From CAYQEC01 sp964416425 (GTDB lineage Bacteria > Actinomycetota > Acidimicrobiia > Spongiisociales > UBA5794): a stretch of DNA of 29,447 nucleotides. Each line of letters starts with the position of its first letter. Within the stretch, counting starts at the first letter, position 1. Below are positions 6,485-14,267 of the stretch, one piece after another. Position numbers and translations under genes: made by a program. The notes below the pieces were generated by a model, which did not search any database, was not told where the DNA came from, and saw only the letters and a list, made by a program, of their open reading frames with translations. The stretch covers positions 1 to 29,447 of the forward strand of contig CAYQEC010000027.1 in assembly GCA_964416425.1 (NCBI GenBank). Reading direction: 5' to 3'.

Positions 6485-7800
6485 CCGACCTCGTCCCTCT
6501 CGCCGACCCGACGCTGCGCACCGCCGCCGACTACCCGTTCTGTCCCGGATGCGGCCACGGCCCGGTGCTCGACGGCCTCGACAAGGCCCTCGTCCAACTC
6601 GAGCTCGGCGACCACCAGGTGGTGATCGTCTCCGACATCGGATGCGCCGGCCTCTCCGACCAGTACTTCACCACCAGCGCCTTCCACGGGCTGCACGGGC
6701 GCAGCATCACCTACGCCTCGGGCATCAAGCTGGCCCGACCCGACCTGGACGTTGTGGTGATCATGGGCGACGGCGGCACCGGTATCGGCGGCGCCCACCT
6801 CCTCAGTGCCGCCCGCCGCAACATCGGGATCACGGTGCTCGTTCTCAACAACCTCAACTTCGGCATGACCGGCGGCCAGCACTCCGCCACCACCCCGGAG
6901 GGGTTCCTCACCGCCACCACCCCCGGCGGCAACTTGGAGCGGCCGCTCGACATCTGCGCCACCGTCGGCGTCAACGGCGCCGGCTACGTCTACCGCGGCA
7001 CCAGCTTCGACGACGACCTCGCAGAGCGCATCGCCGCCGGGATCCGCTACGACGGCTTCGCCATGCTCGACGTGTGGGACCTGTGCACCGCCTACCTGGT
7101 GCGCTCCAACAAGTTCTCCCGCCGCGCCATCGACACCACCATGGAGCACCTCGGGTTCGCCACCGGCGTGCTCTACGAGAACGACCGCCCCGAGTACGCC
7201 GCCGCCTACCGGGAGCTCTCCCAAGGCCAGCACTCGGCGCTGCCGCCCCGTCCCACCGCCGCCGCCTACCCGGCGCCGCTCGATCGCCGCTACCACCTCG
7301 TCATCGCCGGTTCGGCCGGGGGCCGGGTGCGGTCGGCGGCCCGGCTCGTCGGCCTTGCCGGGATGCGGGCCGGGCTGTGGGCGGCACAACGGGACGACTT
7401 CCCCGTCACCGTCAAGAGCGGTCACAGCGTCTCCGAGCTGATCCTCGGCCCCGACGAGATCGACTACACCGGAGTGGAGCGACCCGACGCCCTCGTCATC
7501 GTCAGCGACGACGGGTTCGAGAAGGCCCCGCCCTACCTCGAGGCGATGGACGGCGACGGCGTCGTCTTCGTCGCCGCCGGCCTCCCCACACCCGAGACCG
7601 CCGCCCGAGTGGTGGTGGTCGACCCGTCCACCGCCGAGGTGCGGATCGCCTCCGCCTCGATGGCGCTCGCCCTGATGTCCTACGCCGTCGCCGAGCTCGG
7701 CATCGTGCCGCTCGCCGCCTTCGAGGAAGTCGCCGGGGCCGGCGCCCACGGACCGAAGAACATGGAGATCGTCACCGCCGGGATGGCGCTGGCCGGTTGA
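6481..7800 (+). CDS. korB: 2-oxoacid:ferredoxin oxidoreductase, beta subunit fused to a gamma domain
   Basis: A 439-residue protein starting at GTG 6481 in a GTGA overlap with korA. Residues 1-250 are the TPP-binding beta subunit. CPGCGH (C21, C24), C55 in SDIGCAG and C202 in WDLCTAY match the four [4Fe-4S] ligands of known oxoacid:ferredoxin oxidoreductase beta subunits, and GDG (96-98) with N123/N124 forms the TPP/Mg motif. Residues about 270-439 look like a gamma subunit: LVIAGSAGG stands in for the usual GxGGQG loop, and LGPDEIDYTGVERPDALVIVSDDGFEKA matches the conserved gamma segment. Usual KorB proteins are about 280-350 residues without this domain. The frame is open upstream to 5281, but that part lies antisense-phase within korA and is not coding. 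Confidence 0.88.
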   Translation: MTDLVPLADPTLRTAADYPFCPGCGHGPVLDGLDKALVQLELGDHQVVIVSDIGCAGLSDQYFTTSAFHGLHGRSITYASGIKLARPDLDVVVIMGDGGTGIGGAHLLSAARRNIGITVLVLNNLNFGMTGGQHSATTPEGFLTATTPGGNLERPLDICATVGVNGAGYVYRGTSFDDDLAERIAAGIRYDGFAMLDVWDLCTAYLVRSNKFSRRAIDTTMEHLGFATGVLYENDRPEYAAAYRELSQGQHSALPPRPTAAAYPAPLDRRYHLVIAGSAGGRVRSAARLVGLAGMRAGLWAAQRDDFPVTVKSGHSVSELILGPDEIDYTGVERPDALVIVSDDGFEKAPPYLEAMDGDGVVFVAAGLPTPETAARVVVVDPSTAEVRIASASMALALMSYAVAELGIVPLAAFEEVAGAGAHGPKNMEIVTAGMALAG

Positions 7801-7828
7801 CGAGCCAGGGCCGGCCGGTGGCGACGCG

Positions 7829-8191
7829 CTAGCCGATCCCGCTCGGTGGGCGTCCCCGCAGGCGGTGGATCCTCCGCCGCAGCCTCCGCCCCGAGACGGC
7901 GGCGACGCCCCACCAGCGATCGAACATGCCCACCGTGCGGGTGGCGCCGTCCCGCCGGATCCGGATCACCCTGCCGATGAGACAGTCCGGAGCGACGACG
8001 GCGTCGGGGAGCCGCATGGCGTCGCCCTGGAAGAGCAGGCCGTCGGGGTGGCGGGCGCGGAGCCGGTGCACCACCACCTCGGCGTCCCGGCCACAGAACG
8101 CCCATATCTCACCCGGCCGGGGCCGGTCACCGGGAACAACGAGCACCTGGGCCGGCGGCACGATGGCGCGGCCCATGGAGGCCCCCGACAC
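7829..8191 (-). CDS. Small S24/S26-type serine protease (signal-peptidase-like)
   Basis: A 120-residue protein. SGASM near the N-terminus, followed by PPAQVLVVP, matches the catalytic Ser region of S24/S26 peptidases (usually GxSMxP, with a PPG-like turn). RPGEIWAF, VVVHRL and FQGDAMRLPDAVV, LIGRVIRIRR match the next conserved boxes. The residue in the VVHR box is His rather than Lys, as in SipW/eukaryotic-type signal peptidases, suggesting a Ser-His pair. No transmembrane helix is visible, so it may act in the cytoplasm. The GTG at 8191 leaves almost nothing before the catalytic Ser. The frame is open upstream to CTG 8263, which overlaps the pqqD-like stop as CTGA and would add RELWLDV and more. 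It follows the PqqD-like gene on the same strand. Confidence 0.65.
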   Translation of the reverse strand: MSGASMGRAIVPPAQVLVVPGDRPRPGEIWAFCGRDAEVVVHRLRARHPDGLLFQGDAMRLPDAVVAPDCLIGRVIRIRRDGATRTVGMFDRWWGVAAVSGRRLRRRIHRLRGRPPSGIG

Positions 8192-8259
8192 GTCGAGCCA
8201 CAGCTCCCGCCCCGCGGCGGAACGGCGCAGGGTGGCGGCGACGGCGGCGGACCGATCCC

Positions 8260-8541
8260 TCAGCTCGCCCCCGGCCCGTCACTCACCTTGACCAACCCCT
8301 CGGCGCGCAGCGACTCGACGAAGGCGGCCAGATCACGGGAGAAGACCTCCCGCTCCACGCCCTCGAGCTGGGGGAACAGCTCCTCCTCGAGACGGTCGAC
8401 ATCGGCCGGCGTCTCGATGGTGTTCCACACCAGCGTCCCCACCGCGTTGAGGGTGAGCAGTTCCTGGCCTTCCTGATCGAGCAACACCGCCCGATCGCCG
8501 AAGACCTCGAAGAGCACTCCCGGTGCTCGCTGCACCTGCAT
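8260..8541 (-). CDS. PqqD-like peptide-binding protein
   Basis: A 93-residue protein with the PqqD fold pattern. GDRAVLLDQEGQELLTLNAVGTLVWNTI (about 16-43) covers the beta-strands and the LNxVGxxxW motif, and helices that include LEEELFPQLEG and DLAAFVESLRAEGLV follow. PqqD-like proteins (RiPP recognition elements) bind leader peptides and present them to modifying enzymes. No radical SAM enzyme, precursor peptide or other RiPP enzyme lies nearby. The gene sits 49 bases after the large surface-protein gene and directly before the S24/S26-like protease, all on the minus strand, so they probably form one transcript. ATG 8541 follows a GGGGG tract; GTG 8544 is the alternative. Confidence 0.8.
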   Translation of the reverse strand: MQVQRAPGVLFEVFGDRAVLLDQEGQELLTLNAVGTLVWNTIETPADVDRLEEELFPQLEGVEREVFSRDLAAFVESLRAEGLVKVSDGPGAS

Positions 8542-8590
8542 CACGTCCCCCTGTTTCTCCGTGTGGCGCCGTCTCCGCCGCGTCCCCCGG

Positions 8591-11500
8591 TCAGGTGCCG
8601 AGGGCGCGGTGGAGGAAGGCGGCCATCTGGCCTCGGGTGACCGGGTCCTCGGGACAGAACTGGTCGTTGGTCGGCGGGTTGCAGCCCAAGGTGATCCCGG
8701 CGGTCGCCAATTTGACGATGTCGGCTTCGAAGATCGAACCGTCGTCGTCGACGAAGTCGATCGCCGTGTCGACCGCGGTCAGGTTGAGGGCCCGTACCAG
8801 GAACGCCGCCATCTGACCCCGGGTCACGTCATCGGTCGGGCAGTACCGGTCGTTGGTCGGCGGGTTGCAGCCTCGGGTGATCCCGGCGGTCGCCAACTTG
8901 ACGATGTCGGCCTCGAAGACCGAACCGTCGTCGTCGACGAAGTCGATCGCCGTGTCGACTGCGGTCAGGTTGAGGGCCCGTACCAGGAACGCCGCCATCT
9001 GACCCCGGGTGACGGCGTCGTCGGGGCAGTACAGGTCGTTGGCGGGCGGGTTGCAGCCCCGGGTGATCCCGGCGTCGGAGAGCCAGGCGATATCCGAAGC
9101 GAACAGATGCGACACCGGAACGTCGAGGAACGGGGCGTCGGGATTGGGTCCCGGTTCGGGACTCGGCTCGGGACCCGGCTCGGGACCCGGCGCGGGACCC
9201 GGCTCGGGACCCGGCTCGGGCCCGGGGCCGGGCTCCGGGTTGTCGTTGTCGACGTTGACGGTCACCGTCGGCGACTGCCCGACACCGGCGCTGCTGTCGG
9301 TGGCCCGGGCCACCAGCTCGGCGATGCCGTCGTACATCGTGGTGGTGTCCCACGGGTACAGGTAGGAGCTGAGCGAGCCGTTCCAAGCGGCGTCGTGCCA
9401 GGTGGCGCCCCCGTCGTGGGAGACCTCGACGTCGAGGGTCCCGGCGGGATCCTGGAAGTCGTCGGCGTCGACCACGATGGTGGTCACCCCGGACACCGTC
9501 ATGCCCTCCCCGGGCGAGACGATGGCCGCGGTCGGCTCGTCGCTGAGGTTGTCGATCATGACGCTCACCGGCGTCGCGTCGGCGGAGTTGTCGGCGGCGT
9601 CGGTCGCCCGGGCCCGGATGTCGACCGATCCGTCGGGTCCGGCGGTCGTGTCCCACACGAACCGGAAGACAGAATCGGCATCGCTCCAGATGGTGGGCTG
9701 CCAGGTGGCACCCCCGTCGGTGGACACCTCCACCACGAGATCCTCCGAAGCATCGTCGACGGTGACGTCGACGTCGACGAATCCGTTCACCACGCTGTCG
9801 GCGACCGGGGCGTCGATGGTGACGACCGGCGCCGTGTTGTCGACGGTGACGGTCACCGGCGGGGCGTTGCCGGTGTTGTCGTTGTTGTCAGTGGCCCGGG
9901 CTCGCAGCTGCCGCGGCCCGTCGGAAATGCCGGTGGTGTTCCACGAGTAGTGGTAGGCCCCTGCGCTCCAGGTGGCGATGTGCCAGGTCGACCCGCCGTC
10001 GAGCGACACCTGGACGTCGAGCGTTCCGGCCGGATCCTCGTTGTCGGTCGCCTCGACGGTCACGTCGACGGTGCTACCCACCGTGCCGCCGGGCCCGGTG
10101 ATCGACACCACCGGCTCCTCGGTGTCGGGCGGCTCGAGCGGTGGCCCTGCCGGTGGCCCCTGCCCGTCCTCGGGGCAGAGGCGCACGATGCCGTTGTTGT
10201 AGCGGTCGCCCACGTTGCGCCGGTGGATATCACCGCCGGCCCACAGGCAGCCGTCGGGCGAGCCGTGCAGCGCCCAGCCACCCAAGCTGCCGTAGAGGTC
10301 GGGAGTGAAGCTCCCGATGTACTCGCCGGTGTCGGCGTCGAGGGCGAGGATGCCCTTCACCTCGCCGACGAGCGGTTGCCGGGAGGCTTGCCACGTGCTG
10401 GTGACGCTGTTGGGGATCTCGCGCACGACGCCCCAGAAATGCCCGGAGGCGTAGATGCGCCGGCTCCCGTCGCCCATCTCCACCAGGGTGATGGCCTGGA
10501 AGTCGCCGCCGAAGTCGTAGTTGTTGTCCCACCCGGTGAACCAGCGCCGCTCGATCGAGAGGTCGTCGGCGTTGAGCATCTGCACCACGTGCTGGGTACC
10601 GGCGAGCCACACCGTGTCGCCGTCGGCGATGATCTCGTAGTGCTGGTGCTCGTCGGGGTAGAGATCCACCGGATGCTGCAAACCCGGGATGGTGGCCGCG
10701 GTCTGATCGTGGACGGCGGTGACTCCCATGGTGTTGGGATCGCCGTTGACGTCGGTGAAGAAGCCGACCAGGTAGACGCGGTGCCGGCTCGGGTCGGTTT
10801 CGAGGCCCCAGATGCCGCCGCCGGAGACCTCGGGGCGCCATCCGGTGTCGGGGCTGCCGGTGGTGAGGTTCACCCGGCCGAGCTGGGTGTAGATGTTGTT
10901 GTTGTTGATGCGGCCGAAGCTGCCCCCGATGTAGAGCCAGTTGCCCTCGGGTACCAGGGAGCGCACCACGGGCGGGTAGTTCACGTTGCCGTTCTGGACG
11001 TCGACGTCCCACGAGCCGTCGGTCTCGCCGGTGGCGGCATCGAGCGCCACCAGGCCGGGCTGTGATTGGCCGTTGACGTTGAGGAACTCGCCACCCACGA
11101 AGAGGCGCGATCCGTCCGGGGAGGCCGCCAGCGAGTACACCGGGGCGTCGATCTGGGGACGCCACCAGTCGATCCACTCCCCGGTGTCAGCCCGGAAGGC
11201 CGCCAGGAACGACTGGTCGTAGTGCGGCTGGGTGACCCGGTTGTGGACCACCTCGGTGAACTTGCCGCCGACGTAGATGGTGTTGCCGATCTGCTCGATC
11301 GCCATCACCTCGTTGCCGGCACTCCCGCTCGGGGAGTCGGCCACGCCGACCACGCCCCAGATCTGGTCGGGCATCGGAGCCAGCTCGGCGCCGATGTCGC
11401 CGATCTGCACCTCGGCCAGGTAGAGGTTGTTGGTGCCGACGAGCTGGATCTTGACGTAGCGGGCGTTGCGGTTGATCGAGAACCGGTGTGACACGTCCAC

Positions 11501-11995
11501 CGGGCCGTCGAAGTGCTGCCGGTAGACGTTGGAATCGTTGAGGGCGTCGGCCAGCGCGGTCGGGATCGGGCTCGTCGAGGTGAGCAGGTAGAAGTCGGCG
11601 AGGTTGCCGGCCAACTCGTCGGTGCGGTTCCACACCACGACGTCGTGCACGTTCTGCGACGACCCGAGGTCCGCCTGCCACCACGCCTGCGGGTTGGAGT
11701 TGGTGCCGGCCACCGACACCACCTGATAGGTGCCCTCTTGGCTCCCGTTGGTACGGAGGAACGTGCCGTTGAGCACCCCGTCAACCGCCTGGTCGGCGCT
11801 GCGGGACGTTCCTCCCCAGCCTCCGGTGGTCTGCGTCGACGATTGCGACACCGTCACCCCGGGTGCCAGCGCCAGGTTGTTCTCGTACGGGACGATGTCT
11901 GCCGCCGCCGAGCCGGTGTCGACCGCGATCAGCGACGCCACCATCATCAGGATCACGAACGCCCGCACTCGACGGACAGAATCCCCCAACACCAT
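8591..11995 (-). CDS. Large surface protein: discoidin-like, propeller, Ig-like and SLH-like domains
   Basis: An 1134-residue exported protein. A signal peptide (1-32) precedes an F5/8 type C (discoidin)-like domain (about 40-200; DQAVDGVLNGTF, WWQADLGSSQNVHDVVVWNR). A beta-propeller-like region (about 208-615) has repeats such as IYVGGKFTEV and LFVGGEFLNVNG, as in delta-60-type proteins. Three Ig-like repeats follow (about 623-915; DVQVSLDGGSTWHIATWS and similar), then a Pro/Gly/Glu linker (about 919-951) and three SLH-like repeats (952-1134). The last resemble those of the protein at 113-1117. The discoidin domain suggests carbohydrate or surface binding. ATG 11995 is chosen because GAGAGGTGGGG precedes it and a promoter sits at 12078-12105, inside the longer open frame. 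A PqqD-like gene and a protease gene follow. The function is probably adhesion or envelope structure, but the ligand is unknown. Confidence 0.88.
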   Translation of the reverse strand: MVLGDSVRRVRAFVILMMVASLIAVDTGSAAADIVPYENNLALAPGVTVSQSSTQTTGGWGGTSRSADQAVDGVLNGTFLRTNGSQEGTYQVVSVAGTNSNPQAWWQADLGSSQNVHDVVVWNRTDELAGNLADFYLLTSTSPIPTALADALNDSNVYRQHFDGPVDVSHRFSINRNARYVKIQLVGTNNLYLAEVQIGDIGAELAPMPDQIWGVVGVADSPSGSAGNEVMAIEQIGNTIYVGGKFTEVVHNRVTQPHYDQSFLAAFRADTGEWIDWWRPQIDAPVYSLAASPDGSRLFVGGEFLNVNGQSQPGLVALDAATGETDGSWDVDVQNGNVNYPPVVRSLVPEGNWLYIGGSFGRINNNNIYTQLGRVNLTTGSPDTGWRPEVSGGGIWGLETDPSRHRVYLVGFFTDVNGDPNTMGVTAVHDQTAATIPGLQHPVDLYPDEHQHYEIIADGDTVWLAGTQHVVQMLNADDLSIERRWFTGWDNNYDFGGDFQAITLVEMGDGSRRIYASGHFWGVVREIPNSVTSTWQASRQPLVGEVKGILALDADTGEYIGSFTPDLYGSLGGWALHGSPDGCLWAGGDIHRRNVGDRYNNGIVRLCPEDGQGPPAGPPLEPPDTEEPVVSITGPGGTVGSTVDVTVEATDNEDPAGTLDVQVSLDGGSTWHIATWSAGAYHYSWNTTGISDGPRQLRARATDNNDNTGNAPPVTVTVDNTAPVVTIDAPVADSVVNGFVDVDVTVDDASEDLVVEVSTDGGATWQPTIWSDADSVFRFVWDTTAGPDGSVDIRARATDAADNSADATPVSVMIDNLSDEPTAAIVSPGEGMTVSGVTTIVVDADDFQDPAGTLDVEVSHDGGATWHDAAWNGSLSSYLYPWDTTTMYDGIAELVARATDSSAGVGQSPTVTVNVDNDNPEPGPGPEPGPEPGPAPGPEPGPEPSPEPGPNPDAPFLDVPVSHLFASDIAWLSDAGITRGCNPPANDLYCPDDAVTRGQMAAFLVRALNLTAVDTAIDFVDDDGSVFEADIVKLATAGITRGCNPPTNDRYCPTDDVTRGQMAAFLVRALNLTAVDTAIDFVDDDGSIFEADIVKLATAGITLGCNPPTNDQFCPEDPVTRGQMAAFLHRALGT
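8651..9070. repeat. 186-bp tandem repeat encoding SLH-like units
   Basis: Two complete units, and the start of a third, recur at an exact 186-base spacing (62 codons): the marker TCGTTGG begins at 8664 and 8850, and TCGTT at 9036. Units 1 and 2 differ at only a handful of bases across their length, including third codon positions. This suggests recent duplication or gene conversion rather than protein-level selection alone. Confidence 0.85.
9146..9240. repeat. 12-bp minisatellite encoding a Pro/Gly/Glu linker
   Basis: Variants of CGGCTCGGGACC repeat about seven times in tandem. On the coding (minus) strand they encode alternating PGPE units between the Ig-like and SLH-like regions of the surface protein. 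Such repeats tend to change length by slippage, so linker length may vary between strains. Confidence 0.75.
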
Positions 11996-12077
11996 GTTGT
12001 CCCCACCTCTCGCTGCCGGGTGGACTCCGCGCTGGAGCGTCGTCCCTACCCGGGATACGTCACTATGCCCACGAGTG

Positions 12078-12105
12078 AGAATAGTTGGCTGTGTGCCGTG
12101 GTCAA
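12078..12105 (-). promoter_or_regulatory. Promoter of the surface protein/PqqD/protease unit
   Basis: Read on the minus strand, TTGACC (12105-12100), a 16-base spacer and TATTCT (12083-12078) give a good housekeeping promoter. Transcription would start near 12071, leaving a leader of about 75 bases that ends in GAGAGGTGGGG before ATG 11995. Confidence 0.55.
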
Positions 12106-12141
12106 TGGTGAGACCGGGGGTCACCGAAGTGTCTAGCCACT

Positions 12142-12165
12142 CTCGGTGGTTGCCGACCCACCGAG
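12142..12165 (-). terminator. Hairpin after the LCP gene
   Basis: CTCGGTGG and CCACCGAG form a perfect 8-bp stem around an 8-base loop, 11 bases after the LCP stop codon and before the next promoter. No U-tract follows on the minus strand, which is common for high-GC actinobacterial terminators. The position between two same-strand transcription units supports a terminator role. Confidence 0.5.
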
Positions 12166-12175
12166 GGCGGCGACA

Positions 12176-13390
12176 TCACTCGGCGGCGGCGCCGGCCGTG
12201 TCGGAGAGGGCCCCGTCGGCGAGGTCGGCGAAGATCGCCGCCGTCCCCTCCTCGTCGAGGTAGACCACACTGGCGGCTCCTGCCGTTCCGACCCGGCCGG
12301 GGAGCACGATGTTGGTGAGTGACTCGGGGGCGACCAGGAACGCGGCGGCGGCGAAGGTGACGAGATCGTCGGTGGGGAGATCGGTCCAGGTGTTTTCCGT
12401 CAGCGCCGCCAGCAGGTCCGGGAGGGACCCGACGCCCAGCTCCTGGATCGCGGCCATCCCCGCCTGCATGATGAGGCCCTGATTCACCGACCGGTCGAAG
12501 TCGCCGCGGGGAAGACCCTTGCGGATCCGGGCGAGGCGCAACACGAGCGTCGGCGACAGCGTCTGCACCCCGGCCGGGTAGTCGGCCCAGTTGTTGCCGC
12601 TCCGCATCGCCTTGGGGAGATCGACCGTCAGCGAGCCCAGCGTCTCGATCAGACCGAGGAACCCGGAGAACCCGGTGACGACGTAGCCCTCGATCGGCAA
12701 GCTCGACATCTCGGTGACCTTCTCCAGCATGACCTCCGGCCCCCGCCCCGCCATGAGGCTGCTCAGCTTGATGCCGCCGTCGGGGCCCTGCACCCAGCTG
12801 TCACGGGGGAAGCCGACGATGGCGCCCCCGCTGCCGTCCGGCAGCAACGTCAGCAGATGCACGCTGTCGGCCCGGTAGCGCTGCTGGTTCTCGCCGGGCC
12901 GGGCGTCCGAGCCGAGCACGAGCAGCATGTGCGGCTGTGACCCGAGCCAGGGACCGGACACCCCGATCGCGGCGGCAACCATATGCCAACCGGAGCCGGT
13001 GTCGGTGAGGAACACCGCATCGTCTCCCACCCCGGCTACCGCCACCGAGTCCCCGCTCGGCAACTCCGCCTGCGACACCGTGGCGGCGCGCTCACCGGCG
13101 GCGGTCGTCTCGTCGGCGAGGTGTGTGAGCAGGTCCGCCGGGACGTCCGGTTCCGGGTTCCGCCGGTCGGCCAGCCAGGAATAGAGGTGATCGAGCACCG
13201 TCCGGATCCCCGCATCCATCTCGCCGCCGACAGTGACCGTGCCCACCGGCGTCGTCGTCGACGTGGTGGTGGTCGAGGTGGCCACCGTGGACGAGGTCGT
13301 GGTCGTCGTCGGTTCGGCACCGCCGCTGCAGGAGGCGGCCACCAGGGCGGCGGCGAGGAGGATGGAGACGGAGAAGCGTGATCGAGACAC
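12176..13390 (-). CDS. LytR-CpsA-Psr (LCP) family lipoprotein
   Basis: A 404-residue LCP-family protein. These enzymes attach glycopolymers (teichoic acid, arabinogalactan, capsule) to peptidoglycan from lipid-linked donors. The LCP core (about 150-330) shows LLVLGSDAR, RADSVHLLTLLPDG, GFPRDSWV, VVTGFSGFLGLIETLG and, near its end, RLARIRKGLPRGDFDRSVNQ, matching the conserved Asp and Arg positions. The N-terminus is a lipoprotein-type signal ending in LVAASC, followed by a Thr/Ser-rich tract and an unassigned domain of about 90 residues. Most LCP proteins have a transmembrane anchor instead. GTG 13390 is preferred because it starts the signal peptide correctly and a TAGCAT box lies 8 bases upstream; the frame is open to 13489. 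It is divergent from trkA. Confidence 0.82.
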   Translation of the reverse strand: MSRSRFSVSILLAAALVAASCSGGAEPTTTTTSSTVATSTTTTSTTTPVGTVTVGGEMDAGIRTVLDHLYSWLADRRNPEPDVPADLLTHLADETTAAGERAATVSQAELPSGDSVAVAGVGDDAVFLTDTGSGWHMVAAAIGVSGPWLGSQPHMLLVLGSDARPGENQQRYRADSVHLLTLLPDGSGGAIVGFPRDSWVQGPDGGIKLSSLMAGRGPEVMLEKVTEMSSLPIEGYVVTGFSGFLGLIETLGSLTVDLPKAMRSGNNWADYPAGVQTLSPTLVLRLARIRKGLPRGDFDRSVNQGLIMQAGMAAIQELGVGSLPDLLAALTENTWTDLPTDDLVTFAAAAFLVAPESLTNIVLPGRVGTAGAASVVYLDEEGTAAIFADLADGALSDTAGAAAE

Positions 13391-13398
13391 GAGCCGGC

Positions 13399-13404
13399 AT
13401 GCTA
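13399..13404 (-). promoter_or_regulatory. Candidate -10 box giving a leaderless LCP transcript
   Basis: TAGCAT on the minus strand ends 8 bases before GTG 13390, and no Shine-Dalgarno sequence precedes that codon. This fits the leaderless pattern common in actinobacteria, with transcription starting at or beside the start codon. No clear -35 box is visible. The rest of the 217-base divergent gap to trkA shows no further strong signal. Confidence 0.3.
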
Positions 13405-13607
13405 TCGGCGGTCGACCGCTAACCGGAAGCTTGACCGGCCATGCGCCATCGCTCCGAAGGCGCGGCTCATCGCCGCTACCCTTCTGCACCGTCTGCGGCA
13501 GATGCTCCTACGCCCGCCCCCGGGCTCGCCTGCCCTAGGACGTTGGCCGGTCGATGCCGGTGGCGGCCCGAGCCTTTAGCCTGGGGCGGCGCAGGAAAGG
13601 AGAGTGC

Positions 13608-14267
13608 GTGCGCATCGTCATCGCCGGGTGCGGCCGGGTCGGGAGCGACCTGGCGCTCACCTTCGCGGAGGACGGCAACGACGTCTCGGTGATCGACCAC
13701 CGCACGGAGATGTTCCGGCGGCTCGGCAGCACCTTCGACGGCACCATCCACGAAGGGCTCTCCTACGACATCGAGCTGCTGCAGGAAGCCGGCATCGAAT
13801 ATGCCGACGCCTTCGTCGCAGTCACCAACTCGGACAACGCCAACCTGATGGCGGTCCAGATCGCCAAGCAGTTCTTCGGCGTCCCCAAGACCATCGCCCG
13901 CCTCGATGATCCGCGGCGGGCCGACTCCTACCGGGCACTGGACGTGGAGTACATCGCAGGCGCCAAGCTCGCCTCGCGGGTGATCTACGAAGAGATCGTC
14001 AACGCCGAGTTCCACTTCCACGTCACCTTCTCGGGTGGCGATGTCGAGATCGTCGAGATGCTGCTGGGGGACCGGGCCACCGGCGTCACCGTCGGCGACC
14101 TCGAGGTCCCGGGCCAGCTCCGGGTGGCGGCGGTGCGGCGCGACACCCTCACCCACATCCCCGACCCCGGATTCACGCTGCGGGAAGACGACCTGGTGGT
14201 GGCCGCTGCCCGCGAGGGCGTGCTCGGCAAGGTGCGCCGCTACATCAAGCACCCGGAGGACCAGTGA
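13608..14267 (+). CDS. trkA: TrkA-type potassium channel regulatory subunit (first)
   Basis: A 219-residue cytoplasmic regulator of K+ uptake. The N-terminal Rossmann domain (TrkA-N/RCK) starts with VRIVIAGCGRVGSDLAL (GxGxxG) and carries the acidic residue ending strand 2 (VIDH); it binds NAD(H) or adenine nucleotides. A TrkA-C domain follows at about 135-219 (VEIVEMLLGDRATG and DLVVAAAREG). GTG 13608 is chosen because AGGAAAGGAGAG ends 4 bases upstream; the frame is open to 13554 without added homology. It overlaps the second trkA by 4 bases and heads an operon ending in trkH. Confidence 0.9.
   Translation: MRIVIAGCGRVGSDLALTFAEDGNDVSVIDHRTEMFRRLGSTFDGTIHEGLSYDIELLQEAGIEYADAFVAVTNSDNANLMAVQIAKQFFGVPKTIARLDDPRRADSYRALDVEYIAGAKLASRVIYEEIVNAEFHFHVTFSGGDVEIVEMLLGDRATGVTVGDLEVPGQLRVAAVRRDTLTHIPDPGFTLREDDLVVAAAREGVLGKVRRYIKHPEDQ

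Noticed and set aside
6205..7749. 514-codon minus-strand frame opposite korB
   Set aside because: Antisense to a gene with conserved Cys and TPP motifs; low-complexity translation.
8561..11065. 834-codon open frame on the plus strand opposite the large surface protein
   Set aside because: It is antisense to a gene with clear domains and a signal peptide. Its translation is low-complexity (runs of V, D, G, H) with no family pattern. It arises from GC-rich codon bias.
11996..12124. N-terminal extension of the large surface protein to 12124
   Set aside because: The extension contains the promoter at 12078-12105, and the signal peptide begins only after ATG 11995, which has its own ribosome binding site.
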